DNA of 64,000 nucleotides, taken from NCBI GenBank assembly GCA_026120185.1, contig JANUWF010001479.1:1116001-1180000 (forward strand), given 5' to 3'. The stretch is from Voacanga thouarsii (taxonomy: Eukaryota; Streptophyta; Magnoliopsida; Gentianales; Apocynaceae). Below the pieces are notes generated by a model. The model did not search any database and was not told where the DNA came from. It worked only from the letters and a program-made list of their open reading frames with translations. The position numbers were made by a program, and so were the translations under genes. This document shows positions 12,990 to 24,400 of this stretch, one piece after another (within the stretch, counting starts at the first letter, position 1; each line of letters opens with the position of its first letter).

Positions 12990-14040
12990 AACAAGCCAAA
13001 TTGAGCATGAGCCTAAATATCTTGATCAAAGCTCGAACTCTCACACAACTCTAATTTGATATGGTCAATGGTTGATTGGCTATTTGTAGCAGTCATATGG
13101 ATACTGGATTTTGGGGAATAATATACTAACCCTACATGGAGTCATAGCTCAGTGGATGTGAAGTTATTGAAAAACACATGGTCTAACTTTATTTTGCTCA
13201 GGTATTATCAATGATGGACTAATGACACACACAAACAAAGAAACTATTAGTTTGATATACTACTAATCTCAATTTTTTCTACCACTTAGAACATGTTGAA
13301 ATTCATTTTGAATGGTTTGAGAAAGCAAACTATTATACTTCAATACTTTTTAATTCACAGTAATAGTCATTTTAAGGGTTAAATTCTTAAAAGAAGTTCT
13401 TCACTTTCTGGACATATGCTAAGATTTGACACTGGAGTGCAAGCATTTAGTATTAGTACAAGATGACAATATAATAAGCATGGAGTAAGGTGAATGTTGT
13501 TTGAATAAATCTATCAACAAATGTGTGTCCAGAGTATGGGGTGTAATAACATCATTGATAACACCACCTCCAGAGGGGATTGTCAATATACACCTAAATA
13601 TGATGGTATGTCCTAAATGTTTGATCCCATAAATGCTATAAATTACAGTAACTTTTATTGAATTCCATAATATCAATTCTAACTAAGCGTGAGGTTTATT
13701 TATCTTCATTCCAAATAAATCTAATAAAAATCCAAAATCACCAAGCAAAAGAAGACATCTTTCTTTCCTTTCAACTACTAATATTCTAAAACTTACCCTA
13801 ATAATGGGTTCCTTCGCATAGCATAACAGAGGTAAATAGAACCCCACAAGAATGGTGATGCTCTACCAGGTCGCCCTTCGGCAGATGGCTTTTAGGGAGA
13901 GCAAGAATGGAAGACATTTAACTCGAACAAGAAATGGGTGCGAGACGTCAAGGAAGCAATGGGCACGGGACTTCAATGCAATCTCACTGCGAAGAACAAA
14001 TGACTAGCAAGAATGGCAATCTCAATGTGATGTGAAATTA
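12990..14040. other. Non-coding part of MULE copy 1 between solo LTR and TIR
   Basis: No supported gene. The short minus-strand frame at 13419-13676 has no recognisable domain. At 14047-14110 the element carries inverted GGTCGCATT/AATGCGACC motifs just inside its TIR. Confidence 0.4.
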
Positions 14041-14309
14041 TAAACGCAGATACAGGTCGCATTATGGTAATGCGTCCAAAAGGTCGTATTAGTGCTCACA
14101 TAATGCGACCTGCCTTTAATTACCCATTTTCAAAAGTTTCAAAATTTTCTATTTTTCTTCGTTGAATGGGAAAATAGCTTGATATGGTCACATTATAGAA
14201 ATGCGACTTGATTTTAAATGGTCTATATTCAAAAATTCGGTTGGAGCCGTCGAAATTCGGATATAGAACAGTCCCATTTTACAGAATTCCCGCAATTCCG
14301 GCGGTTGGG

Positions 14310-14531
14310 GACAGAGGATTTCTAGCAAACAAGATCTTCTATGAAGTTTCAAATACCCACCGCAGTCGGTTTTACGACTTATGTGATGGCAAAATTCATG
14401 ATTGTGAGCATACTGAATTTGATTGCTTTGTCACAAGGAAAGACAAATGGTGGAAACAAACATGGGTTGAACCTATGCAACCGGAACATATTCTACACAA
14501 GAACCAAAGGAGGAGAACCTGCAGGACTTGA
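14310..14531 (+). other. Coding-like segment next to MULE, unrecognised
   Basis: Immediately outside the right TIR of MULE copy 1 a plus-strand frame of about 73 codons has protein-like composition, with several Trp, Cys and His residues (FYDLCDGKIHDCEH, then DKWWKQTWVEPMQPEH). It has no start of its own, being read through from the TIR, and no family I recognise. It could be an exon or truncated gene cut off by the element. A second frame (14341-14541) overlaps it and is equally unassigned. Confidence 0.25.
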
Positions 14532-14612
14532 TCTTGGCTAAAAGTCGTGAGACTTTATATAATTGACACTTTTCTGCTATACTATAATTGAAGATGTCTG
14601 AAATTCTACCAG

Positions 14613-14615
<3 letters not shown>

Positions 14616-14671
<56 letters not shown>
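14616..14671. repeat. (AT)n microsatellite
   Basis: An uninterrupted AT dinucleotide tract of about 56 bp in intergenic DNA. Confidence 0.95.
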
Positions 14672-14675
<4 letters not shown>

Positions 14676-15206
14676 AATTCTAGGTCCGACCAAGTTTCAA
14701 GAATTTGAGACTAATCGGATGCGATATTATCATACATTAAGTTCATGATATTGACTTGTTACGTTCACTGAGTGTAAGAATTTGGCTACAATTGTGAGGC
14801 ATAGCCATGAATAACTGATTTAAGTTCATTGAATTCCAGTTCCCAGTTTGCACTATATTTTATTTGTATTCTTCTTTTGAGAGTTTTAATTCAGTATCCA
14901 ACAATTCTTCTATTTTATATCATAATTGTTAAAAGAAAATTATAGCAATAACATGCGGATAGAGCATTGAAGATTATCTTGAAAAGATAAGAAACCTTTC
15001 ACCAATTTCCCTAGTTAACTTGGGACGTGGTAGAGGTTAAGGCACTTGCATAAAGGCTCTGGAAATAAGTTTTACCTGGAGGGGTATTGAATTGGCTTTT
15101 GAAGGAGTGGAAACCAAGGAGATAAAATAGTAAATATTTGATTCAAAGAATATTTTGGGACGTTGGATTAGAGATTTTGAACAAAATTCCTATTCAATTA
15201 ATAGAT
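14672..15206. other. Intergenic spacer, nothing recognised
   Basis: AT-rich sequence without an open frame of note, a repeat structure or an RNA gene that I can see. Confidence 0.4.
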
Positions 15207-15214
15207 ACTTGTAA

Positions 15215-15772
15215 TTAAGTTGTATTCGAATACGAACGAACCAAGTATCAATTTTTCGAGTTCGAACTTACTCGAACACTGTTCAAGTTTATTCGTTTAT
15301 TAATCAAGTTCGAATTCGTATTTGAATTCGTTCATTTATTCTTTAGTAATATTTGTATTCGAGTTTGAAAAACTCGATTAGTGTTTTCTTATTCGAATAG
15401 TTCGTTTATTTATTTTGTACTTTTCATTTTGAAATTAAAAAAAAATAAAAAATTCATTAAAAAAATCAAATTTAAATCCTAATTAATAAGAAATAAAGTC
15501 AAAGTGGTGTAGTAATAACCCTAACTAATATTAAAAATATATAATAATATCAAAATATTTATAATTAATATAATACAATTAATTTTTAAAAATATATTAT
15601 ATATTCACTAACATTCGAATGTATTTGTGAATATTTTCAAATTCGTTCAATTAATAAACGAATGTAATATTTTATTTAAATTCGTTCGTTTATTAAAGGA
15701 ACGAATCTTATTCGAACACGAACAAATTCGAATAATTTTTTGTTTGCAAACATTCAATTCGTTTACAACTCT
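15215..15772. mobile_element. Small hAT-like non-autonomous element (558 bp)
   Basis: The ends are inverted: TTAAGTTGTATTCGAATACG on the left and, on the other strand, AGAGTTGTAAACGAATTG on the right. Both halves are dense in TTCGAA and TCGTTC phrases, typical of a common class of short plant hAT-like elements. Candidate 8-bp target duplications are ACTTGTAA at 15207-15214 and ACTTATAA at 15773-15780 (7/8). It has no coding capacity. Confidence 0.6.
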
Positions 15773-15780
15773 ACTTATAA

Positions 15781-16312
15781 TAATTATTTGGCCATATCTT
15801 CATCCAGAGCTCCACACTTGGTTCACTTTTTGTTAACCTTGACGTTTCTTTTCACAATTGTCAATTATTTTGTGTTAGGGCTTGTTTGGCCATTGCTTTC
15901 CATCGGGACAGAACATTCCGAGATGTCATCAGCCATTGTTTTCTAGGCACAATACACAATTAATGTCCTGAGTTTGCTACATCAAAAGGAGCTGACCACT
16001 TGGGCAAATATTGTCAGGGTTACTTAACCCTACATCAGTATTAGTGCCTGTTTCATTACTTTGCTATCCAATTACAATATAGAGACTGCTTTTGTTTGAG
16101 AGTGGGCAAGCATTCAAGTTAAAACTCAGACAGCTTTCCCCTTCTTGCATCCAAGCACCGGTCAGACTTCTCAAACCTAGAAAAAGGAAACAGAGAGAAG
16201 CCAATTAGAAGAGGGCAAGAGAAAAGAATAAACCTATGCCTCGGAAAACTTAGTGTCGTGAACCATACCTTCTGACCATGAGTCAAACGCCAGCCAGGAT
16301 ACTGTTTCTATG
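15781..16312. other. Intergenic spacer
   Basis: No gene supported. A phrase near 15876 (GGGCTTGTTTGGCCATTG) resembles a common MITE terminus in plants, but I found no matching second end. Confidence 0.35.
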
Positions 16313-19300
16313 TCATTGGGAGATTTTCCAATATTGACCAACACTTGGATAACTTGTACGATTTCCGTTAAATAATGCTGTTTTTGAATAAAATTTCTGT
16401 TTTTCAATAAAATTTTAGGAATGGAACGAATGCAGAAAAACTTTCAAATCTAAGGATGTTGCATTCACAAATGTGATCTCTAAAAAGATCACATTCGCAA
16501 AATAGACCTTTTTGACCTAAAATTCCTTTTCTCGCACGTTCAAAAACGAAAAAAAAAATATAGCTTGAAGATCGCATTTTAAGGATGAGAGGTCTTTTGC
16601 CCACTCCTCCAGAATGCCCATGGTAATGCAAAACTGTAAATAACCCTAAAATCCCATATTATCTTAAACCACTTGTAATACAATTAAAAAATTATGTAAC
16701 AAGCTTACAACCATAACAAAATAACCATCTCAAAATTTGATAATAATTAATAACTACACACAATAGTATGATAAAAATATTAGAACAAAAATATATGTAA
16801 TTTATTGAATACATTCAAAATATACATCCTAAGATCACAAGTGCAACAAAGAAATCATATTCCAACATACAATAGGAGAGATAATAAATGACTAACATAA
16901 ATGCATTAAGAAAGGAATATGGTTGAATAACTATTAGTCAATTCGTCATAAATTACAGCCTAATTTCTTCATAAACGAATGTTAATCATCTCTTCTATTG
17001 TATATTTGAATATAATTTTTTGACCTTGAAATATATATTTTGAATAGATTCAATAGACTACATATATTTGTTTTAATATTGTCATATTATTGTGCGCAGT
17101 TATAAAATCTAATCAAATTTTGAGATGGTTATTTTCTTATGGTTGTAATCTATTACATAATTTTTTTAATTTATTACAATTGATTTAAGATGATATGGGA
17201 AAGATTTTAGGTTATTTACAGCTTTGCATTTTGGTATTCTGGGCATTATGGAAGAGTGGGCGAGGTCCCATCCTTCAAATGCAACCTTCATGCATTTTTT
17301 TTGTTTTACTGGGGGTTGGAGGAGGGAAGGGGGTGTTCATTTCTGGATGTGCAAAAAAAAAAAAAATTAGGTTGAAAAGGTGGCATTTGCGAATGCAAGA
17401 TTCGGAATTTTCCCTGCAGCCACCCCATTCTCAGAGTTTTGTTGAAAAACAGCTCCTTTTAACTGAAATTCAGGATAACTTGAGAGGAAATATGTCGTAG
17501 AACCCAAGGGCAGGGAGACCAGCTCATTTGTTATGATCGTAGACTTGAAACTACTGCAACCATACCTTCTGATCTCATAGTGTCCAGAAATGCAAGACTT
17601 ACTCTCCACTACTTTTGCATGAACACCATCTTTTGTTGACTGAGCTAGCGATCTGAAAATGAAAAGAATGCTTTAAGAATATTGAACTTAAAAACATAAG
17701 AGATATATTACTTTTTGCCATCAATACATCCAATCATCATAATATGGGGATGTGAAAGTGCACACCTATTCATTCTTGGGCAGGAATTAACCTATTTGCT
17801 AAAACAAGATCAATGGAATCCACTTTACTTCAACTTAACCTCAATGAAATAGAAAAAACACACACATTGCATAAATACATGGTTAAAGGACTATGAAAAA
17901 TATCAACAGCTAATAAGAAGTCTGCTCAAACTCAAGTTTCCACAACAACTAACAAATCGGGCCAATTGTTTTCTGAAAATTTTTACAATTGACCATATTC
18001 TACTAGTCTAAGTAGTATGCCTACCGGAAAATCAAACCATAACATTACTCTAAAAATATTTACAACTCTGCATGACAGAGGGTTTTAATCACTATGTGAT
18101 AGCCTTTGTTTCCTTTTTTTTTTCTCTTTTTCCTCTCTCCCGAAGTTTAAGTAATGCCAAAGCATGTCAAGGACCAGGTTTTTCACCTACTCTAAAATAT
18201 CAAATCAATAGCAAGAGTAATCAATATATTAAGGTTGATACTAACAACTATCAATATAATTGCAGAAATGTAACCAAATAGTTTACAGCAAGATCTTATA
18301 AAAATTTAAAAGGAATTAACCTAAAAGAGAACTCATAAATTGAACTCAACAAAGACCAAATCTTTGAGGCTCGCGTTTTACTGATCAAAGTCAACCCTTT
18401 CAGTCACCACATAAGCACAATTACTTTCCTTTGCTTGAACTGCCAAAACTGCTTCATTGGTTTTTTATGAAGAATTGATGAACCATGTGCTAGCAATAAC
18501 AAGGCCAAAGAAATTAGGGAAAAGTCTATTAAAGTAGTGAAAGTAGCAATCAAATTTCTAGCTGATTTGTAAACAACAAATAACTCCATCCTGACTCTCT
18601 TCTGCAGAAGAACAATAAAGGTAACCAAAATGCTAAAAAGGGAAGAAGATGACATTCAAAAGGAGAAGAGGACATCCAGCAGCAAACAAACCCTCAGTTC
18701 ACGAACAGTTAGGGGAGTGGAACAAAAAAGAAACAATCCCTCCCCCTCCCTCCCCCCACCCCCACCACAAAAAAAAAAAAAAAAAAAAAAAAAGGAAGAA
18801 GAAGAAGCATGGAACGACCTACAAAGTAACATAATCATCCAAGGATGACTAAGGTTACTAAAAGGTCTTTTGTCTGACAGCGTTAAAGATGACAAAAGAA
18901 TCCAACAATCCACTAACTGAGCAATCAGGAAGTGAGAAAAATATTGAATCGACCAAAGTACCCCTGACTATGGATGAAACTTCACAGACAAACTGTTGAC
19001 TCTAGCCATTGCTGGCTCATATAGTATACAGTATATAGAAATACTGTAGATGGGGAATTTGATATTGAAGCAAATGAACCTACATAAGCACTCTACTGAA
19101 TAATCTTATTAGTGTTAGGACAATTTTGTGTTGCTGTTGTGTAATTGCCCTGTTTAAGAGAGTTACACATGTGCTTTCATATACACGACAAGATACATCG
19201 ACCAAAAATGTAATTTCATGACTTACAGTGGATTTTGCTGAGAAATTAGAATTTGAAATAATATCTTCTTCTTTTGGAGGAGGCAGGAGAATTGTCAAAT

Positions 19301-19751
19301 TTTTGCTTGCATGCCTCTTCTGCAATGAGCTGTCAATTTCCATAGGTTTCTCAGCACACCTTCAGAAATGTTTTGAGAAAGATATTAAGCAAATTGTGTC
19401 AGGACATTCAATGGAATTTAATATATAGAATTTTTAATTGAAAGAGTTAGATATAGCCTGTACATTGCTGTTAACCCTGCAGTTTCTGGAGTTGGATTGA
19501 TCATAAGTCTGGATACATGCCTGGTAGATGCCGATTCCTGCTTAAGAAAAGATTTTACTTGGTCAGAGCATAATTTATGATTATTATGCAGGTATTGAAT
19601 TAAAAGAAATGATAATTTTTTTTTTTTCCTTGGAAGGGCGAATTTTGATGCAAAAAGCAGCAGGAAGGAAATGATTGAATCTGCTGAGCAAGTAATTCAC
19701 CTTCCCAAGAATGGAAGACATTCCAGAAAGTAAATAAGCAAGGGATTTTTC
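16313..19751 (-). CDS. Unrecognised small protein gene, last exon split by a MULE
   Basis: I assembled this gene from splice signals. Minus-strand exons are 19751-19701, 19537-19476, 19359-19227, 17652-17603 and 17568 downward. Each junction has AG/GT and the phases agree throughout. The first ATG is at 19721 (MSSILGK...), with an in-frame stop just upstream in the probable 5' UTR exon ending at 19879. Visible features are a basic RHVSRLM block, ILLPPPKEED and a CSCKSS motif. Before the MULE inserted, the last exon would have continued from 17473 to 16346 and ended at a TGA at 16315-16313, giving 131 residues. As it stands, translation runs into the element and stops at 17367, giving about 155 residues. 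I do not recognise the family, and phase-consistent splicing is the main support. The 1574-bp third intron is low-complexity. Confidence 0.55.
16357..17472. mobile_element. Foldback non-autonomous MULE (1116 bp) in a coding exon
   Basis: The left arm (16357 to about 16890) and right arm (about 16985-17472) are inverted copies with a spacer of only about 95 bp. The ends are TACGATTTCCGTTAAATAAT and, on the other strand, CTGAATTTCAGTTAAAAGG. A perfect 10-bp direct repeat, GGATAACTTG, flanks it at 16347-16356 and 17473-17482. Internal sequence (the CTCAAAATTTGATAATAATT region) matches the transposase-side end of the long MULEs and the arms of the element at 957-2557, so all belong to one family. 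It has no coding capacity of its own, but its right arm supplies a new C terminus to the host gene it entered. Confidence 0.88.
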
Positions 19752-19878
19752 CTGCAAAACTGAGAATAATTTGTGTATCAACAATTATGGATTTTTGCTA
19801 TTTATATAGATATGGAATAAGGAAAGGAATTCCATTAATCCCAAGTTATGAGGACAAATTCTCAAGCAGGTGACTTAC

Positions 19879-20080
19879 CAGCTTTTGTGATCAAATCCTT
19901 TCTTCTTCTTCACACACTCCCCTCCCCCCTCCCTCTTTTCCCTCTCTTTCTCTCTTCTTCTCTCTTCCACAAAACACCTCCGTATTTACTTCCTCTCCAT
20001 TTTCCACCCTACCAACCAACATAAATGGATCATTTACTGCCTCTCCCCTTTCAGTTCCACATTTCACCCCAACCAAACCA
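19879..20080 (-). promoter_or_regulatory. Probable 5' UTR exon of the small minus-strand gene
   Basis: A strong donor (AAAAGCTG followed by GTAAGT) lies at 19879/19878 on the minus strand. The transcript sense is GA-rich over 19905-19975. A 61-codon upstream frame starts at 20076 and ends at 19891 before the donor, so it would act as a uORF if transcription starts upstream of it. The first exon border is not determined. Confidence 0.35.
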
Positions 20081-21477
20081 TGCCTGGTATTCCAGGGTTT
20101 ATTTTTTAGGATGTTTCAGAGCTCTGTATCTGACCAGTGGGATCAAGGTTTCAATTAACATAGAGTTTGCAATTGATTCCAAATTTATTCAATTTTTTAA
20201 CGCCCATCCACACCATAACGGGAAATTCACACATCAAATCATATGTAAAAGCAAAATCTCAGGACAAAGTTGCACTCTTCCTTTTGGACATCCTTTGTGC
20301 TTCCTTACCAACTAAAACATGGACTACTGGAATCACAATAACTCATTGAGACTTTTAAGCAGACACGTAGCAGATTAAATACAAATTAAAATTTTTCGGC
20401 AGTATCATTGAGCAAAGGAATCCATCATAGCATGCATGAACTCAAGAACTAATAAACATCAAAACAATGGATAACACTAACCAAGAAGCAGTTGAAAACC
20501 AAATTTTCCCCAAAACACAAGCAAACCTACAAAAAAAACAAATAAACAACAACTTACTATTAAAAATCTATAAACAAAACTTAAAGACTGAAAATAATTT
20601 AAAAACAGTAATTAAGGAGGGGGCAGGAAAAGAACCTAAAGCTCCAACAAACCTGACAAGCGAAGAAGTTGTTGCTGGCAAAGTCAAGAGCAACAAAGTT
20701 TACAGCAAAGGGGAAAAGGAAGCAGAAAGAAGTAAGGGAAACCCAAAATTAAGCAATAAGTACATGACTTTAAAGAGGAAGTCATCAGAAAGAGAACTGA
20801 ATGCTGTTAATTTTGGGATAAAACTGTCAAAAACCACACATGCAAAGAAGGTGAAAAAGGGGGGGGAAGGGGGAGGGGGGGGGGGGACAAAAAGGAAAAG
20901 GAAAAAACCATCCATGCTCATTGGAAGAAGGAAGCCCATGCACTGAAAACACAAGAACAACAAAAAGATGACCAAGGGCACCATAGGTAAACAGAAGATC
21001 ATTGCCAAAATACCACCCAAAATAAAAGCCCAAATCACAAATCTACCCAAGTACAACTCCTATCCTTCTAAATTAGATATCTTTCATGTCTGCTCATCTT
21101 CACATTTGAGGAATCATCACCATGAACAAAAAGAATTTTTTCAGATGAAAAAACTGATAAAATTAAGGGGTTTCTTTCTCTTTCTTTTAATCAAGTGTCA
21201 TGATGTAAAATTGACATTCTCTAGACAGAACAACACCAGAATGATTTCAGCAATCTATTCTCATGAAAAAAGATCATAGACCTAATTTTTAACTTGATAA
21301 TCTTTATTGACAAGCAGAGCATGAAATGCAAATAAGTAAAGAGAGCATGGTGTCTAGAAAATTTACCACTGGAAAGTTCTTGTAGTTAAGCCATGAAGAT
21401 GAAGACGAAGATGAACGAAAGAACGTTCATGCGCTTGGAGTTACAGAAACTCAGTCTAAGTTTCTTTTTTTCACTGT
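20081..21477. other. Intergenic region with a low-complexity open frame
   Basis: It contains a plus-strand Lys-rich frame of 159 codons at 20467-20946 that ends in a poly-Gly/Lys stretch caused by a long G tract (about 20857-20885). Its composition is biased and no domain is visible, so I do not call it a gene. The reverse frame over 20700-21056 is a shadow. The sequence just left of 21478 is presumably the 3' UTR of the PPR gene. Confidence 0.4.
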
Positions 21478-24400
21478 CTAATGCAGCTCCACTTGAAATC
21501 TCTGTTTATTTAAAGGTCTTTCCTTCCAGAGCAATATATCTTGTACACGACGAACTTCATGCTGTTTGTTTTCTTCGTGTAGTAAACAAATCAGCCAATT
21601 CAGGTTGTAGCTGCAAGGAGTATGTCCATGTCCAAGCATATCTTCTAGCATCTTCAATGCATGGCTGCTCAAATCATTAGCACAAAGAGAACCGAGTGCA
21701 TGTTCGTAAGAATTATGGGAAGGAGCAAGACCTCTTTTCTGCATCATATGCATTACAGACAATGCATCCAAGTATCTGCCAGACCTGCAAAGGCCTCTTA
21801 TCAAGGTGTTGTACAGGATTCTATCTGGAGCATAACCACTTGCATTCATTTCATTGAACAACCTAACAGCACAATTAGTTTCACCAAAGCGCATATGACC
21901 ATCAATAAGAATGGTGAAAGTCACCTGATTGGGAAGCACTCCTTCTCTTTGCATAATATCAAAACGACTGTATGCATCCTCCATCCTCTGTGCCCAACAA
22001 AACCCATAAAGCATGCTATTGTACAGGAATAAGTTTGGCATGCAAGGAGTGTTTTGGATTTTCTGGATGAATTTCAGCGCACGAAATTTCATCTCTTCCT
22101 GAGATCTTAGCAGTCTTTTCAATCCTTTATCCTCTGGCAATAAGATTTGCTGATGAAGTAAATTGAATAACATTTCCTTTGCCTTCTGAGACTTCTGCGA
22201 AGTGTACCATTTTCCTCTGATCCACCTGATATTTCTGCAAACACCACTCACAATTGTAATATAGGTAATCAGGTCTTTCTCAATCTGGCTTTTATCCATC
22301 AAATCATACAACCTAAAGGCGAATTCAAACTCTCTCTTCCTCAAAAATTGGTTGATAAGAGAGGTATACAAAGCAGTGCTTGGCATGATACCTTCTTCCA
22401 GCATTCTATCAATGTACCGACAACCTTCTTCAGTCATATTTTTCTTAATCAAACCATTTATAAGTGCAGTGTAAGAATGAGAACTTGGCCGTACACCATT
22501 TTCCAACATCTTTTCAAACAGTTTGTGAGCTTTAATAGCCCGTCCGCTTTTTGAATAAGCATTTATCATTGTGGCATAGAAAGTTTCATCAGGCTCAATA
22601 TAAGCCTCATGCATCCTATTGAATAATACCTCTGCCTCAAATATCCTATGTTCCCTTCCCAAGTGGCTTACAATTGAATCATATATGGCAACACCAGGCC
22701 TAACTCCCCTTTCCTCCATTTGGTCCAGAATGTCAAAGGCAGATGGAAAGTCGCCCAGTTTACAGTGTTTGTTTGCCAGTATTAAAAACGTTACTTGGTC
22801 TGGGACAAGTCCTTGATCTTGCATAACTTCAATCAGGGATTTAACATCCTCAATCAGTCCTTCCTGACAAAGGCACTTAATTAAGGAGTTATAGGCAGAA
22901 AGAAAAGGCAAGAACCCATGATGCACTATTTTATCAATGCAGTGTAAAGCAGCATCAAGTTTACCTCCATGGCACAAGGCAATCATATATATGCTAAAAG
23001 CCATTTCAGCCAAAGACGAGTCAATTCCCACAATTTCTTCCAGCACATGTTCAATTTCATGCATAACATTCCCTGTAGATTTAGATTTCACCGAGGTAAG
23101 GTCCAAACCACAACCATTTCTTGCAATTGCATGGATAACACTTAAAGCTAGCTGCATCTCAGATCCTTTTGGACAGTTCTTAATAAGGGTGAAAAAGAGC
23201 ACATGGTCCGGAACAAGCCCATTATCTAGCATCATATTGTATAATTGATTTATTTCCTGTAATCTATTTTCCTTGAACAGTGCAGCAATTATGACTGTAT
23301 AGCAATGCACATTGGGAGTCATATTGCATTTAATCATGTTATTCAAGAGTGTCAATCCACAGTCCACTTTTCGATCCTTACAATACTTGCTAATCATGAT
23401 CTGGTAAGTAACTACATCTGGCTTAAGCCCTGATTCTGCCATCATGTTATGTAACACCCAACCTTTATCAAACAAACCCAAGTTTAGAAATCCATTAACC
23501 AATGTGTTATAAGTATAATTATCGGGTTCACAACCCATTTTCAACATTCTCAGAAGCAATCTCAAAGCCATTTTCATTTTCTTTTTTCTGCAATACTCAT
23601 AAATGAGAGAAGTGTAGATGACTTTATCCAGGAAAAAACCACAATACTCCATTTCTGTACTGAACAACTCAGCCTCCTCAACCCGGCCCCTCTTGCATAA
23701 ACTGAATATCAATGACTTACACAGATTTACAGTTGGAGGCACCCCATTATTGCACATGACATCAAACACATTCAAGGCCTCATCTAAATACCCCCTATGG
23801 CACAAATTTAGCACCAGCCTGTTGTAACACCCAAAGCTAAGCAAAAAATCAGCATCACCGATTTTGACAAAATAATTATACCCCTCCAATTCTCTACCCT
23901 GAGCACAAAGTTGCTTTATTAAAGCACTGCAAGTACCACTACGAGGTACACATTTCATCGCAATTACCTTTTCAAAACATGATTTCGCTTCATCTAATTT
24001 TTCCAATTCACAATAGCAAAGAATCATTGAATCCAACAAAGAAGAATCTAGCTCGACCTCCTCACTCAAACTATCATTTACATACAAACATTCCGCTAAC
24101 TGGGCTTCACCAGAAACGACAAGTTTCCGGATTAGAAAACTATAACTAAATGAATCAAGTTTCATACCTCTCATCCTGGCAAAATCAAATGCTGATATTG
24201 CTTCAGACAGTGATGAACTCTGCAAAATTATTCTTTTAATAACTTTTTGAGCTAAGGATAGCAAACCCCGTCCAATGAGCTGCTCCGCTAATGAAATACA
24301 GAGATCTTTACCGTCAGTGATGGATACTGAGGTTGATGGAACTGAAGGGTCCAGTGGCAGAGGACAAGAAGTCAAGTTTCTTGGTTTTGGGAAAAAGAAG

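Larger units (their letters stand above)
3830..14300 (-). mobile_element. Long MULE copy 1: PMD gene plus MuDR transposase gene, decayed
   Basis: The left terminus (about 3830-3990, starting CGGGAATTCC) and right terminus (about 14130-14300, ending CAATTCCG) are diverged inverted repeats that also align with the ends of the copy at 33990-51742. Read on the minus strand the order is terminus, PMD-like gene (10699 to 8523), transposase gene (7252 to 4388), terminus, exactly as in copy 2. The right TIR lacks a block of about 35 bp present in the other three termini. I could not find a target duplication, so the exact borders are approximate. A 1790-bp solo LTR (11195-12984) is inserted between the right terminus and the PMD gene; without it the element is about 8.7 kb. 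Many stops and frameshifts show that it is dead. Confidence 0.85.

Noticed and set aside
3821..14312. Target duplication for MULE copy 1 based on TGTCCC near both ends
   Set aside because: The two matches are in inverted, not direct, orientation and so cannot be a target duplication.
16239..17540. Alternative frame across the split exon giving a 55-residue ORF starting MSWSP
   Set aside because: It is out of phase with the upstream exons. The other frame joins all five exons without a stop.
18630..18913. Frames on both strands around the poly-A and poly-C tracts
   Set aside because: Built from homopolymer runs within the third intron of the small minus-strand gene.
20467..21056. A 159-codon Lys-rich plus-strand frame and a 118-codon hydrophobic minus-strand frame
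   Set aside because: Low-complexity A/G-rich sequence gives Lys/Glu/Gly on one strand and Phe/Pro/Leu on the other. No start context, domain or splice support.
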